From contig JAFLKK010000014.1 of the NCBI GenBank assembly GCA_019163375.1, positions 1-64,000 on the forward strand: a stretch of 64,000 bases of DNA, in the 5' to 3' direction. The stretch comes from Paludibacter sp. GTDB taxonomy: Bacteria; Bacteroidota; Bacteroidia; Bacteroidales; Paludibacteraceae. This document shows, one piece after another, positions 19,626-31,021 of the stretch (position 1 is the first letter of the stretch; the number at the start of each line of letters is the position of its first letter). Position numbers and translations under genes: made by a program. The notes under the pieces are model-generated. The model saw only the letters and a list, made by a program, of their open reading frames with translations. It did no database searches and was not told where the DNA came from.

Positions 19626-20169
19626 TTTGCAGTTTGCTGTGATAAAAACAATCTGACAGCCGAGTTTATTAAGAAAAGCCTAGCCTTCTCGGTGTCCATT
19701 TTGGATCAAAATGCATCTTCTGAACTTATTGGCAAATTTGGTTACAAAAGTGAAAACGACATTGAGAAACTGGTTGGTCTCTAGTAAAATATGGTGAAAC
19801 AGGTGTGGCAATAGTTTTGGATGATTGCTTTTTTTAGAATGCAAAGTAGTGCAGGCGGTTGATGTGGGCACTCACTTTATGTTTCGGCGAAGTAGTAAAT
19901 GCCGTAATAATTGACGAATCAAAGGATGCGTTGACTTACTTGTACTACAGACAAGTGAAAAAAGGATTATCGCCTAAAAATGCTCCGACATACATTGATA
20001 AATCAAAACGGACAATCAAAACGGACAATCAATCGGATAAAAAATATAATTCCCCGCTTGCGGCTTTATTTACGATGATGCGGTTGAAAATATCAAATTT
20101 ATCGATTTGTATGATGACCGGGTGTACCCGGCATGTGGCACCGAAAAGGCCGATTTTATTGAAATGTAG
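19626..20169 (+). pseudogene. decayed flavin reductase-rubredoxin (Hrb-type) gene
   Basis: Conceptual fragments in successive frames reconstruct one protein: FAVCCDKNNLTAEFIKKS, FSVSILDQNASSELIGKF, KYGETGVAIVLDDC, then ECKVVQAVDVGTHFMF, a frame change, GEVVNAVIIDESKDALTYLY..VKKGLSPKNAPTYI, a linker, and a rubredoxin tail CGFIYDDA..YPACGTEKADFIEM. This is the layout of high-molecular-weight rubredoxin: a flavin-reductase domain plus rubredoxin. There is no start codon, at least three frame changes or stops, and the first rubredoxin Cys pair is damaged. A perfect 13-bp tandem duplication (AATCAAAACGGAC twice, 20001-20026) lies in the linker. Confidence 0.8.
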
Positions 20170-20343
20170 CAACTCCAAAAAGTGAAATTCTCGCCAAAAA
20201 CACTTTCCACGGTGAGTGTTTCACTTTTGAAAGAAACTCCAGGAGTTTTATTTTACTCACATCCTTTTTACTTACAACCGCCCCACCAAACAAAAACAAC
20301 AGGAAAAAAAGGCAATATTTAGTTGTTTTTAAAGGAGAATAAT

Positions 20344-20351
20344 TATCTTTG
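20344..20351 (+). promoter_or_regulatory. -7 element of the perR-katG operon
   Basis: TATCTTTG lies 14 bp upstream of the perR start, a perfect TAnnTTTG, giving a very short leader. No iron-operon palindrome occurs at the 21-bp position, so this promoter is outside that regulon. The 170 bp upstream (20170-20343) holds no gene. Confidence 0.6.
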
Positions 20352-20365
20352 GAGAAAATTTATCT

Positions 20366-22979
<2,614 letters not shown>

Positions 22980-23058
22980 AGTTGAGCTTTTACTACATGC
23001 TGACCAAGAACTAGAAAGTGCTTTACTATTAGAATTTTCAATAATCAAAAATAAATGT

Positions 23059-23637
23059 ATGTCGAAATCGTTAAAAGGAACTCAAACAGAACAAAACCTG
23101 TTGAAATCATTCGCAGGAGAATCGCAAGCCAGAAACCGTTATGAATTTTTTGCAAGTGTAGCCAAGAAAGAAGGTTACGAACAAATTGCTGCTATTTTTA
23201 TGGAAACATCGCTTCAGGAAAAAGAACATGCAAAACGATTCTTTAAATTTTTAGAAGGTGGTTGTGTAGAAATTACAGCAGGCTTTCCGGCAGGTGTTAT
23301 CGGAACAACCAAAGAAAATTTGAAAGCAGCTGCCGAAGGTGAAAATGAAGAATGGACTGATCTTTATCCACACTTTGCCGAAGTAGCCAAAGAAGAAGGA
23401 TTTCCCGAAATTGCTGCCGCATTCAAAATGATTGCCAAAGTGGAAGCTGAGCACGAACGTCGCTATCTGAAATTGCTTCAGAACATTTCCGAAGATCATG
23501 TGTTTATTAAAGACGGTAAAGTGTGGTGGAAATGCCTGAACTGCGGGTATGTCTACGAATCGGAAAAAGCGCTAGAAAACTGTCCGGCATGCTTACATCC
23601 TAAAGCGTATATGCAGGTAAGAGAGGAAAATTACTAA
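23059..23637 (+). CDS. rbr: rubrerythrin
   Basis: A 192-residue two-domain peroxidase. The N-terminal four-helix di-iron domain (~1-145) has the expected ligands in [39 protein letters not shown] and EAEHERRY. The C-terminal rubredoxin domain has CLNCGYVYE and [11 protein letters not shown]. It reduces peroxide with electrons through rubredoxin-type carriers. A decayed Hrb-like gene, a plausible partner, lies 3 kb upstream. A terminator follows. Confidence 0.97.
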   Translation: MSKSLKGTQTEQNLLKSFAGESQARNRYEFFASVAKKEGYEQIAAIFMETSLQEKEHAKRFFKFLEGGCVEITAGFPAGVIGTTKENLKAAAEGENEEWTDLYPHFAEVAKEEGFPEIAAAFKMIAKVEAEHERRYLKLLQNISEDHVFIKDGKVWWKCLNCGYVYESEKALENCPACLHPKAYMQVREENY

Positions 23638-23662
23638 CTCTACATTAACCCCTAAAGAAGAG

Positions 23663-23695
23663 GAGCGATTCAATTAATGGATTGCTCTTTTTCTT
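23663..23695 (+). terminator. intrinsic terminator after rubrerythrin
   Basis: GAGCGATTC pairs with GGATTGCTC (one G-T wobble) across AATTAAT, followed by TTTTTCTTTT. Confidence 0.7.
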
Positions 23696-23827
23696 TTAAT
23701 TAAAATAGATTAATCACTTCACTCTAAGATTTCATTACGACTCTTATATCTCAACATAAACCATCTCATTGTCATCACTCCTAAAGCTCAATTCGACATT
23801 TGTAACTTTGTTCCTGTAATATATCCG

Positions 23828-23872
23828 CTACAAGTAGGGTAGGCTGACAAACACAGCCTACCCTACTTGTAG
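23828..23872. repeat. 19-bp perfect inverted repeat
   Basis: CTACAAGTAGGGTAGGCTG (23828-23846) and its exact complement (23854-23872) are separated by 7 nt. Each arm contains a CTACAAGTAGGG core, which matches the central 12 bases of the iron-operon palindrome consensus. No T run follows, so this may be a compound regulator site rather than a terminator. Confidence 0.7.
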
Positions 23873-23887
23873 TATTTAAATTCTAAA

Positions 23888-23936
23888 ATTACCTAGATAT
23901 TGGGATTCCCTACTCATCAAAATATAACCACCTTTG
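23888..23936 (+). promoter_or_regulatory. promoter with palindromic operator (site F)
   Basis: ATTACCTAGATATTGGGATT (23888-23907) matches the consensus at 14 of 20 positions and again ends exactly 21 bp before the -7-like element CACCTTTG (23929-23936). It precedes the hemerythrin-like/NarL-like pair, so the pair may regulate itself. Confidence 0.65.
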
Positions 23937-24078
23937 TATCGTAAGGCAACTATTAGACTTCTTCGGAGAATCGACGCCAACAAACTTCTTGCACAGCAAA
24001 GGATATATTGAATTGATTGAAATTCGAATTATATCAGAACTTCCGTTTTGATTCAGGGAAAAAATAGAATAGATAAAT

Positions 24079-24783
24079 ATGCAACAACAAAAATTTTCGG
24101 GACAAGAGAAAATGAGTGATTTGATTAAAGAGAATCATTCACTACTTTTAGTTATCAGCCGTTTCGGTCTTTCATTAGGATTTGGTGACCAAACAATTAA
24201 AGAAGTATGTAATGCAAACGAAATTGACCTCACAACTTTTCTTTCAGTAGTCAATTTTCTTTCGGAAAGTAATTTTGAAATAGATTATGCCTACGAGGAC
24301 ATATCAATTTCTTCATTAATCAATTATCTGAAAAACGCCCACTCTTACTTTCTTGATTTCAAGCTTCCCATTATCCGGGAAAAGCTAATAAAAGCTATTA
24401 ATGATGAGAATCAACATATTCCATACGAGTCAATATTTATTCGCTTCTTTGATGAATATGTATCCGAAGTAAAAAAGCACATGGAATATGAGGACAAAAT
24501 TGTTTTTCGGTATGTGCTTAAGGTATTGAAAGGTGAGCGAAATTTACATTATAGTATCTCCATCTTCCATGGTAGACACAACGAAATTGATTCAAAACTG
24601 ATAGAACTAAAAAACATTCTTGTAAAGTACTATCCTGCTAAGGGTAATAATCTTTTACTTACAGAAGTTTTATTTGAGATTCTTTCGTGCGAGGTAGATT
24701 TAGCAACACACAATCAGGTTGAAGATTATCTATTTATTCCTGCTGTTGAAGCACTTGAACAAAAAAACAAACTGCCAAAATGA
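24079..24783 (+). CDS. hemerythrin-like di-iron protein (ScdA/YtfE-like)
   Basis: A 234-residue helical protein. The N-terminal ~65 residues resemble the ScdA N-terminal module (GFGDQTIKEVCNANEID). The remainder has the spaced His and acidic residues of a hemerythrin domain: His in LKNAHSYF, His-x3-Asp in KHMEYEDKI, His in FHGRHNEID, and His-x3-Glu-Asp in THNQVEDYLF. RIC/YtfE proteins repair damaged iron-sulfur centres, while bacterial hemerythrins sense oxygen, NO or iron. The stop overlaps the start of the NarL-like regulator (ATGA), suggesting a sensor-regulator pair. Confidence 0.85.
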   Translation: MQQQKFSGQEKMSDLIKENHSLLLVISRFGLSLGFGDQTIKEVCNANEIDLTTFLSVVNFLSESNFEIDYAYEDISISSLINYLKNAHSYFLDFKLPIIREKLIKAINDENQHIPYESIFIRFFDEYVSEVKKHMEYEDKIVFRYVLKVLKGERNLHYSISIFHGRHNEIDSKLIELKNILVKYYPAKGNNLLLTEVLFEILSCEVDLATHNQVEDYLFIPAVEALEQKNKLPK

Positions 24784-25382
24784 ATAATAATCAACTCAAA
24801 GTAGCTATTGTAGAACCTTCAGTTATTATTCGAAGTGGCATTTCTGTCGTTTTGAAAAGAATTCCGGGATATAGAATCCAGTCCATCGAAATTTTATCCA
24901 CAGAATCCATAGCTCGCTATATAAATATCCATAAACCTGACATTCTCATTATCAATCCAACCTTCTGGGGATATTTCGATGTTAGTAAAATAAAAGATAA
25001 AGCCGAAACATCTAAAATTAAATGTATTGCCCTGGTTTATTCCACTGTTGATATGAATCTATTGCGTAGCTATGATGAAACATTAAGTATTTATGATTCG
25101 GTTGATCAATTAAAGGAAAAATTAGACAAACTTTTTATAGTCAATTTCAGTGAGAATTCAGAAGAACAAAATACCTTGAGCAGTAGAGAAAAAGAAATTA
25201 TTATCGGTGTAGTAAAAGGCATGACAAACAAAGAAATTGCACTGAGTCTATTTCTTTCTGCTCATACGGTGATTTCGCACAGAAAAAATATTGCTCGAAA
25301 ACTAGAAATTCATACAACTGCAGGACTCACTATCTACGCTATCGTGAATAAGCTAATTGAAATTGAAGAAGTAAAAAAATAA
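24780..25382 (+). CDS. LuxR/NarL-type regulator with degenerate receiver
   Basis: A 200-residue protein. Residues ~6-120 have a receiver-like fold, but the acidic pocket is Glu12-Pro13 and the phospho-acceptor position is Asn59 (PDILIINP), so it cannot be phosphorylated in the normal way. Residues ~133-195 are a GerE/LuxR helix-turn-helix (LSSREKEIIIGVVKGMTNKEIALSL..VISHRKNIARKL). The gene is translationally coupled to the hemerythrin-like gene. Known NarL-type proteins bind paired heptamers in 7-2-7 geometry, and the operator repeated in this window has that form. I propose, without proof, that this protein binds those sites. Confidence 0.88.
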   Translation: MNNNQLKVAIVEPSVIIRSGISVVLKRIPGYRIQSIEILSTESIARYINIHKPDILIINPTFWGYFDVSKIKDKAETSKIKCIALVYSTVDMNLLRSYDETLSIYDSVDQLKEKLDKLFIVNFSENSEEQNTLSSREKEIIIGVVKGMTNKEIALSLFLSAHTVISHRKNIARKLEIHTTAGLTIYAIVNKLIEIEEVKK

Positions 25383-25387
25383 CAACC

Positions 25388-25439
25388 ACCTAAACGAGAT
25401 TTCTATTGGTAAATGACTTTCCAATAGAATCGTTTAGGT
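25388..25439. terminator. bidirectional terminator between convergent genes
   Basis: ACCTAAACGA..TTCTATTGG pairs with CCAATAGAA..TCGTTTAGGT over an 11-nt loop. It overlaps the CcsBA stop codon. The stem is strong but there is no clean T run. Confidence 0.65.
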
Positions 25440-27809
25440 ATCTATACAACAGAAAAGCCTTTTGTATTTATGATATGCTAAACCAACTAATAAAAGCAAC
25501 AACAAAAGCGTGATAAGAGCAATCATCCATACTCCTGTTATATCCATTTCACCCGCATAGCTGTGCATTCCTCCCAACACATAATTAACGCCAAAATAAG
25601 TCATTAAAACGGTGGAGAAAGCGAGCAATCCAAACACATGAAACCAAAACCTATTGGCTATAAAAAAGACTCTCGGATGTAAGGTCAACCCATAAATCAT
25701 AAAAGTAATTAGTGCCCATACTTCCTTTGGATCCCATGCCCAGTACCTACCCCAAGACACATTGGCCCAAACCGCACCTATAAAGATGCCTGTTCCTAAA
25801 AATAGAATAGCTGGATACAAACACAATAAACTGTAAATTTTGTTACGTTCCAAAAGCGTGTTTAGGGTTTGTGAATCTTTGCTACGTGTGACTAGAATTT
25901 GAATAAGCGTAGTCAAGCTATTAATGGCCACAAATGCCAACAACGTATAGGCCAACATAATGATTGACACATGAATGCTTAGAAGTGGTGAAGAAAGTAC
26001 GGGCATTAATGGAGTAATCTTTGGGTTCGACATACCTAGATGAGCCACCAACAAGGCAAAACCGGAAAGTAAAAATCCAAAAGGCATTACCAGAGCCATT
26101 CGCCGGGATAAAAATAGCGCCGGCAACAGTGCACACCAGGCAATTACAACCATAGTTTCAAAACCATTGCTCATGGGCAATCGTCCTGCAATATAAGCCC
26201 TTAGACCGATAGAAATCGTAAGGACAATAAAAGAGAGAACCAGTGTAACATATAAGAAAACTTGTGACAGCCTTTTTGCCTTACCTTTAAAGCTAAATAA
26301 AGCCACAAAAGCCAACAGCCCTAAAGTCAGATTAACTTTAAATAAAAGAGATGTAAATCCTGCTTTTAGATAAAAAATCTCTATATCTCGCTTTTTTGCT
26401 GAGGGTAAAATAAGCTTTGCATTTTTCATCTGAAAAAAAGCGATCTCATTTATAATAGCAACTGACTTCTGGTCGTTATTTCCCAGCAATGCCCTATAAT
26501 AATTGCTCAATGCATTTCGTACAAAAATCGAATCAGATTTCGAAACTGGAACTGGAATTTTCTGCATCGGTTGTAACCAATTTATATGTTTGTTCACCGC
26601 GACGGGAAAAATCTGAAGCAGACTTCCACTATGTAACATATTAATCAACTGAACTTTTTCGTTTAGTTTCTCTACTTCTTTTAGCCGAGCTGTTTTGGGT
26701 CCGGTTTTCGATAGTTCAGTCCAATATTTCGTAAGTTTATAGTTACCATGTTCATCAAAAAAATCATTTACCGCAGCCTTTCCTTTCTGCGAGTTCAGTT
26801 CTTGCTTCAAAACCTGATCTTTTACTTCGAACAAAGCCACCTGCTGCCACTTGGCAGGCAAGAACAGAAAACCCATCAACACTTGATCGGCATTGAGGTG
26901 AGCAAATTTAGGCTTTCCTGTAAGTTTAAGCGTAAAGTCATAGGCAAAAGCCGAGACGGAAGTAATATGCCCTTCGTACAACATATAAAGCCGTCCGAAT
27001 TGAGCTGCGTGAGTTGCATCCACCGTTAAACTGTCGGCAGCAACAAGTCTGGTCGCTGAACTTTGTTCCGGGATAAGAAACAACAGAGAAACCGGCACCA
27101 TTTTTAATAAAGGGTGTGTCAATAACTTTCGGTACGGGTTGGTAGACGAAAACAAAAACCAAAGCATAGACAACACAAAGAGTGCATAGCCAGAATAAGT
27201 AAACATAATGCCCGGCACATCTCGATTTACGCTTAGTACACTGACTTTTCCATCCGGTTCGTAAGACGACTGATAAAAACGATAGCCGTTATACTGAAAA
27301 ATATTGTTCATCGACACATTGGCACGAGTAATTTCACCCGAAACATCGGTGATAATAAAATGTGAAATATAATCGGCTGGAGCATCTGTTCCAGGATAAT
27401 ACTGTACATAAAATGTATCGAGCTGTAAGGAGAACGGTAGTTGCTCCATCTGTTCATCACCACTGAGGATATTGGTCGCTTTTTCTGTACGTATAGTTAC
27501 ATATCCCTGCAACGAGAAAAGTCGCGTACACATAGCACCTAGCAAAATAACCATAAACGAGATATGTACCAAAAACAAAGGGATATTCTTGTAAATCTTT
27601 CCTTTAATAAGCCCGACACTAGTCAATACAACTAGTAATGCCCATAATGCTACGAACCACCATGTCCCATAAACATGAGCATATGCATATTCAGTTCCGT
27701 GGTTTTTCTCTACAAACGTTCCCCAACCCAGTATCACCGAGAGAGCTACCAGATTCCAGAATGCTAAAGATTTTAGCAGGGGGAATAATTTCTTTTTGAA
27801 CAAACTCAT
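25434..27809 (-). CDS. ccsBA: fused cytochrome c haem lyase CcsBA (System II)
   Basis: A 791-residue membrane protein fusing a ResB/CcsB-like N-terminal half (membrane segments at ~18-36, ~48-66, ~75-92 and a large periplasmic part) to a CcsA-like C-terminal half with about eight helices. The haem-handling WWD motif is WGRYWAWDPKEVWALITF near residue 690. System II exports haem and attaches it to CxxCH cytochromes. The gene ends an operon encoding two CxxCH proteins (cytochrome lipoprotein and di-haem oxidoreductase), which are its likely clients. Confidence 0.93.
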   Translation of the reverse strand: MSLFKKKLFPLLKSLAFWNLVALSVILGWGTFVEKNHGTEYAYAHVYGTWWFVALWALLVVLTSVGLIKGKIYKNIPLFLVHISFMVILLGAMCTRLFSLQGYVTIRTEKATNILSGDEQMEQLPFSLQLDTFYVQYYPGTDAPADYISHFIITDVSGEITRANVSMNNIFQYNGYRFYQSSYEPDGKVSVLSVNRDVPGIMFTYSGYALFVLSMLWFLFSSTNPYRKLLTHPLLKMVPVSLLFLIPEQSSATRLVAADSLTVDATHAAQFGRLYMLYEGHITSVSAFAYDFTLKLTGKPKFAHLNADQVLMGFLFLPAKWQQVALFEVKDQVLKQELNSQKGKAAVNDFFDEHGNYKLTKYWTELSKTGPKTARLKEVEKLNEKVQLINMLHSGSLLQIFPVAVNKHINWLQPMQKIPVPVSKSDSIFVRNALSNYYRALLGNNDQKSVAIINEIAFFQMKNAKLILPSAKKRDIEIFYLKAGFTSLLFKVNLTLGLLAFVALFSFKGKAKRLSQVFLYVTLVLSFIVLTISIGLRAYIAGRLPMSNGFETMVVIAWCALLPALFLSRRMALVMPFGFLLSGFALLVAHLGMSNPKITPLMPVLSSPLLSIHVSIIMLAYTLLAFVAINSLTTLIQILVTRSKDSQTLNTLLERNKIYSLLCLYPAILFLGTGIFIGAVWANVSWGRYWAWDPKEVWALITFMIYGLTLHPRVFFIANRFWFHVFGLLAFSTVLMTYFGVNYVLGGMHSYAGEMDITGVWMIALITLLLLLLLVGLAYHKYKRLFCCIDT

Positions 27810-27865
27810 TAATAATTTGTAATGATATTCAACTTTCCAAAGTTTACATGCTTAGAAAAGTTGGA

Positions 27866-29011
27866 TTAAAATGGTTTAAAACTTCTATTTTCAATTTTTT
27901 TAATGGCAATTCCCTCAATCTCGATTAACCAACCCGGGCGACAAACTGGTGCCCAAACGATTACTCTTGGAGCATAGGGTAGTACTTCAGAAAGACGCTT
28001 GTTGACAAGTTCATAATCAGCACTGTCGCGTAAATAAACAATCAGTTGTGCAATGTCATTCATAGCAGCTCCGCCTTCGGCCAACAATACATTTATATTT
28101 TCCAGCGTACGGTCTATTTGTTTTTTAATATCAAGCAAATGAACAATCTCTCCTTTGTTGTCAATACTTGCAGTGCCCGAAATATAAATATGTCGGCGAT
28201 CGCCATAATCAACAGCTGTAGCACGCTCAAAGGTTACTCCATACTCAATCGTCGGATTAAGATGACTGAGTCCTTGCAAATAATTGATTTGCTCAGTCTT
28301 TATTCCTTCAATTGCATAAGCATCCATCAGCACAATATTTTCAGGATATATATATCTTCCTTCGATGCCCGTGCTGGCAATGTAATGCGTTTTGTCGTTC
28401 AATCCTTCACGTTCGAAATAGGTTTTACGTGCTTTTACCATTCCTGCATAATGAATATCAACGCCTTGCACATAGATCCAGGTTCGGATACAATGGTCTT
28501 TCAGGTTACAATTATTTGCATGGAGCATTTCTGTATACTGGTCAAATATGGCATCAGTCTCAGCAATCTCGTCAGTAAGTCTACTGTTCATTTGTATACT
28601 GTACAAATGATTGTAGGAAGAATGTTTCACGCTAAGTGTATTTTTATCAACAACCGAAACTTTACAATGCTGCATCCAATAAACCCACAATGCTATTTTT
28701 GCTCCGTTCAGAGGAGGCTGTTGTACAATGGAAATAGCTATTTTTTCTGATTCTGCTATTAGACTTCTTTGATTAACAGCATCGCTCAGGAAGTAACGTT
28801 TTAAAACTGGTGTCAGATATCTTAATTGCTCATCGGCACTTCGTAATCGTTCTATCGCTTCTTCTATTGCTTGAAACTGTTCTACAGTGCTTTGTTGCGT
28901 ATTAATTATTTCAAAGAAACCGTGAATTTCACTTGTTTCATTTCCATTGTCGAAAATTGAGAGATGTATCTTTACCCCTAAATCAATCCATCTTATAGTA
29001 TTATATTTCAT
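27866..29011 (-). CDS. RidA-like (YjgF fold) protein of unknown role
   Basis: About 381 residues from the ATG at 29011. A frame extends to 29056 but overlaps the upstream gene by 28 nt. The C-terminal half has YjgF/RidA features (YISGTASIDNKGEIVHLLDIKKQIDRTLENI, then VIVWAPVCRPGWLIEIEGIAIK). The large N-terminal half gives the overall size of FkbO/Hyg5-like chorismatases, which share this fold, but I cannot identify catalytic residues. The gene sits between a cytochrome lipoprotein and CcsBA. Function unknown. Confidence 0.7.
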   Translation of the reverse strand: MKYNTIRWIDLGVKIHLSIFDNGNETSEIHGFFEIINTQQSTVEQFQAIEEAIERLRSADEQLRYLTPVLKRYFLSDAVNQRSLIAESEKIAISIVQQPPLNGAKIALWVYWMQHCKVSVVDKNTLSVKHSSYNHLYSIQMNSRLTDEIAETDAIFDQYTEMLHANNCNLKDHCIRTWIYVQGVDIHYAGMVKARKTYFEREGLNDKTHYIASTGIEGRYIYPENIVLMDAYAIEGIKTEQINYLQGLSHLNPTIEYGVTFERATAVDYGDRRHIYISGTASIDNKGEIVHLLDIKKQIDRTLENINVLLAEGGAAMNDIAQLIVYLRDSADYELVNKRLSEVLPYAPRVIVWAPVCRPGWLIEIEGIAIKKIENRSFKPF

Positions 29012-29028
29012 CCTCTTATAATTCAAAA

Positions 29029-29751
29029 TTAATGCTTTGCTCCGGATTTTATCCAACTTTCTACAAGCAAGACATCTTCATTCTTCAGCGTGCTGATATC
29101 AGTATGATTATACGATACTGCACTTTTGTTAGTCAATACATCCATTATAAAACTGTTATTAATACTATTAGGTGTTACCCTGTTTTTAATGGAGTTTTTA
29201 GCAACATGATTCACCAGATATTTATAGGCACTATCGGGTGTAAGATATAACCCAGCCGATGCTTTTGAACCACCGCCGTGACACTGAATGCATTGAGAGA
29301 AGACTTGTGACTGTATACGTCCGAACGAAGCTAGATCGATATTTTGCAACGGAATCGAAATGTCGGTTGTAGGTGCTTCATTTATCGGATAATCAAAAAA
29401 AGAATATACTTTTTTGTTTCCAACAGCTTGCAGAAGACAAAAGCTGATATTAGTCGTTCCGCTAGGCAACTCATTGATTGAGACTGTAATTTGTCCTCCT
29501 TCGGTGCTCGGTTTTTCGACGATAGTGAACGTTCCTGGATAAGGTGTTGAACCAACAAATGTGGCTATTGCAATTTTATAATTATCCGAAAAAGTTTCGA
29601 TATTCGTCAGTTTAAAGACTGCACTTACATTCACTTTTACTATATTCCCATCATTCTCTTTAGGGTAAATATCACCACTATCGCACGATGAAAACATCAA
29701 TATGCAGCCACAGATGATAGCGTACATTAGATTTTTATTCTTTGATTTCAT
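29029..29751 (-). CDS. lipoprotein with one c-type haem site
   Basis: A 240-residue protein with a lipoprotein signal (LMFSSC, Cys23). An N-terminal Ig-like region is followed by a Planctomycete-type cytochrome c motif, CIQCHGGGSKASAGLYL, near residues 156-172. The last ~60 residues carry the expected Met/His-poor haem pocket and end ESWIKSGAKH. It is probably an outer-membrane or periplasm-facing electron carrier for the di-haem oxidoreductase encoded in the same operon. Confidence 0.85.
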   Translation of the reverse strand: MKSKNKNLMYAIICGCILMFSSCDSGDIYPKENDGNIVKVNVSAVFKLTNIETFSDNYKIAIATFVGSTPYPGTFTIVEKPSTEGGQITVSINELPSGTTNISFCLLQAVGNKKVYSFFDYPINEAPTTDISIPLQNIDLASFGRIQSQVFSQCIQCHGGGSKASAGLYLTPDSAYKYLVNHVAKNSIKNRVTPNSINNSFIMDVLTNKSAVSYNHTDISTLKNEDVLLVESWIKSGAKH

Positions 29752-29766
29752 TTAATTAATTGAACT

Positions 29767-30984
29767 TTAGAATGAGAACTGGAGCATTACCTGTGCAAAA
29801 TGTTTAGGCAACCCCAAGTCGTCGTTGTCTCTGTCGAGCTGAGTCTCATGTCCCCATTTACCTAAATACTGATACATAGCTTGCAGTTTTAAATTATATC
29901 CGGCAATAAAATAATTGAACCCTAGAGCAGGCGCATTTAAAATACCGGCTTGACGTGTAGCATTTCGATCATAAAAATCATAACGAGCAGCGAGCTGTAT
30001 TTTATCTGTTACGAAATAACCGCCCTGCACATAAGCCCCCCAAAAGTTATAAGCCGGTGAGATATTTTGTTTTTCGGTGAATTTCATATTCAAATAATAC
30101 CCTTCGGCCGTGAAGTACCATTTGTTGTACAAATAGGCAAACTCAAATCCTGCACGAAAATCATTACTTGCCTGCCAGTTAGCTTCCACATTGTACGAAG
30201 ATGATAATGCCAGCAACCATTTATTGTTATGCAAATCATCCGGACTGCCCTGATGTGTGGGCATAATTCCTTTGGGCATATAGGCCATACGAGCGGCATA
30301 CAACAGCGAAGGAATACCTAAATCGTCGCTAAGCGTTTTTTTAGCTCCATTTACCGTTACTCCTGTGCCGTTGAAAACACCAAGACTATACTGCCATTTT
30401 TGGTCAAGTAAACCATGCATCTGTACTCCTAAATCAAATCCGGTGGCTATGGCTGGATTTACGGAGTTGAGCGAGTAAGGAATATTAACTGCAGAAGTCA
30501 GCGAAACAGGTAATGAAGGAAAGAGTGTCTCGCCTAGGGTAACCAGATAAGCCTGATTGTAAGGCGTTTTAAATTTCCCTGCTCGAAAACGTAACTCTTC
30601 TTTAAGCTTCAGATCGAACCATGCCTGCTGGAGTAGTGCATCACCAGATTGAGCAGCATTAATGGTTACATTGAAAAGGATTTTATTGAACGCTTTTCCG
30701 GCAAATCCAATCAACGCATTTCCAATCTCAAAACCGCTGTTAGCAATATTGTCCTGATCTTCTAGCGCAAGACCTTCATCGTCATAATAATTCATTTTAG
30801 CTGATGTTTGAACCAACACAAAAGGTTTGAATACAAAATCGCCGGCTTTGGTCTCGAAACTGAATCCTTTTTTTCCGGCCAAGGGGATTACATCACTTTC
30901 GATATCTTTTTCGTTTTTAATTTGTGCCGAAACGCGTAATATGCATCCAAGCAATATCAATACTAAGTAGCATTTGAATTTCAT
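29767..30984 (-). CDS. phosphate-selective porin-like outer-membrane protein
   Basis: A 405-residue protein with a signal peptide (~1-20, VSAQ). The rest alternates aromatic and polar residues like a beta-barrel and ends in the terminal strand FAQVMLQFSF. The middle resembles the porin O/P family (FRAGKFKTPYNQAYLV). It is encoded in the imelysin operon and is distinct from the second porin at the head of that operon. Substrate unknown. Confidence 0.85.
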   Translation of the reverse strand: MKFKCYLVLILLGCILRVSAQIKNEKDIESDVIPLAGKKGFSFETKAGDFVFKPFVLVQTSAKMNYYDDEGLALEDQDNIANSGFEIGNALIGFAGKAFNKILFNVTINAAQSGDALLQQAWFDLKLKEELRFRAGKFKTPYNQAYLVTLGETLFPSLPVSLTSAVNIPYSLNSVNPAIATGFDLGVQMHGLLDQKWQYSLGVFNGTGVTVNGAKKTLSDDLGIPSLLYAARMAYMPKGIMPTHQGSPDDLHNNKWLLALSSSYNVEANWQASNDFRAGFEFAYLYNKWYFTAEGYYLNMKFTEKQNISPAYNFWGAYVQGGYFVTDKIQLAARYDFYDRNATRQAGILNAPALGFNYFIAGYNLKLQAMYQYLGKWGHETQLDRDNDDLGLPKHFAQVMLQFSF

Positions 30985-31021
30985 CTCTTCTTTTATTTAT
31001 GTTAGAAAGTTAGTCTAAAAA

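Noticed and set aside
28046-28750. 234-codon plus-strand frame opposite the RidA-like gene
   Set aside because: It is the complement of a gene with clear family features, has odd composition (many Ile, His, Cys, Phe) and no promoter.
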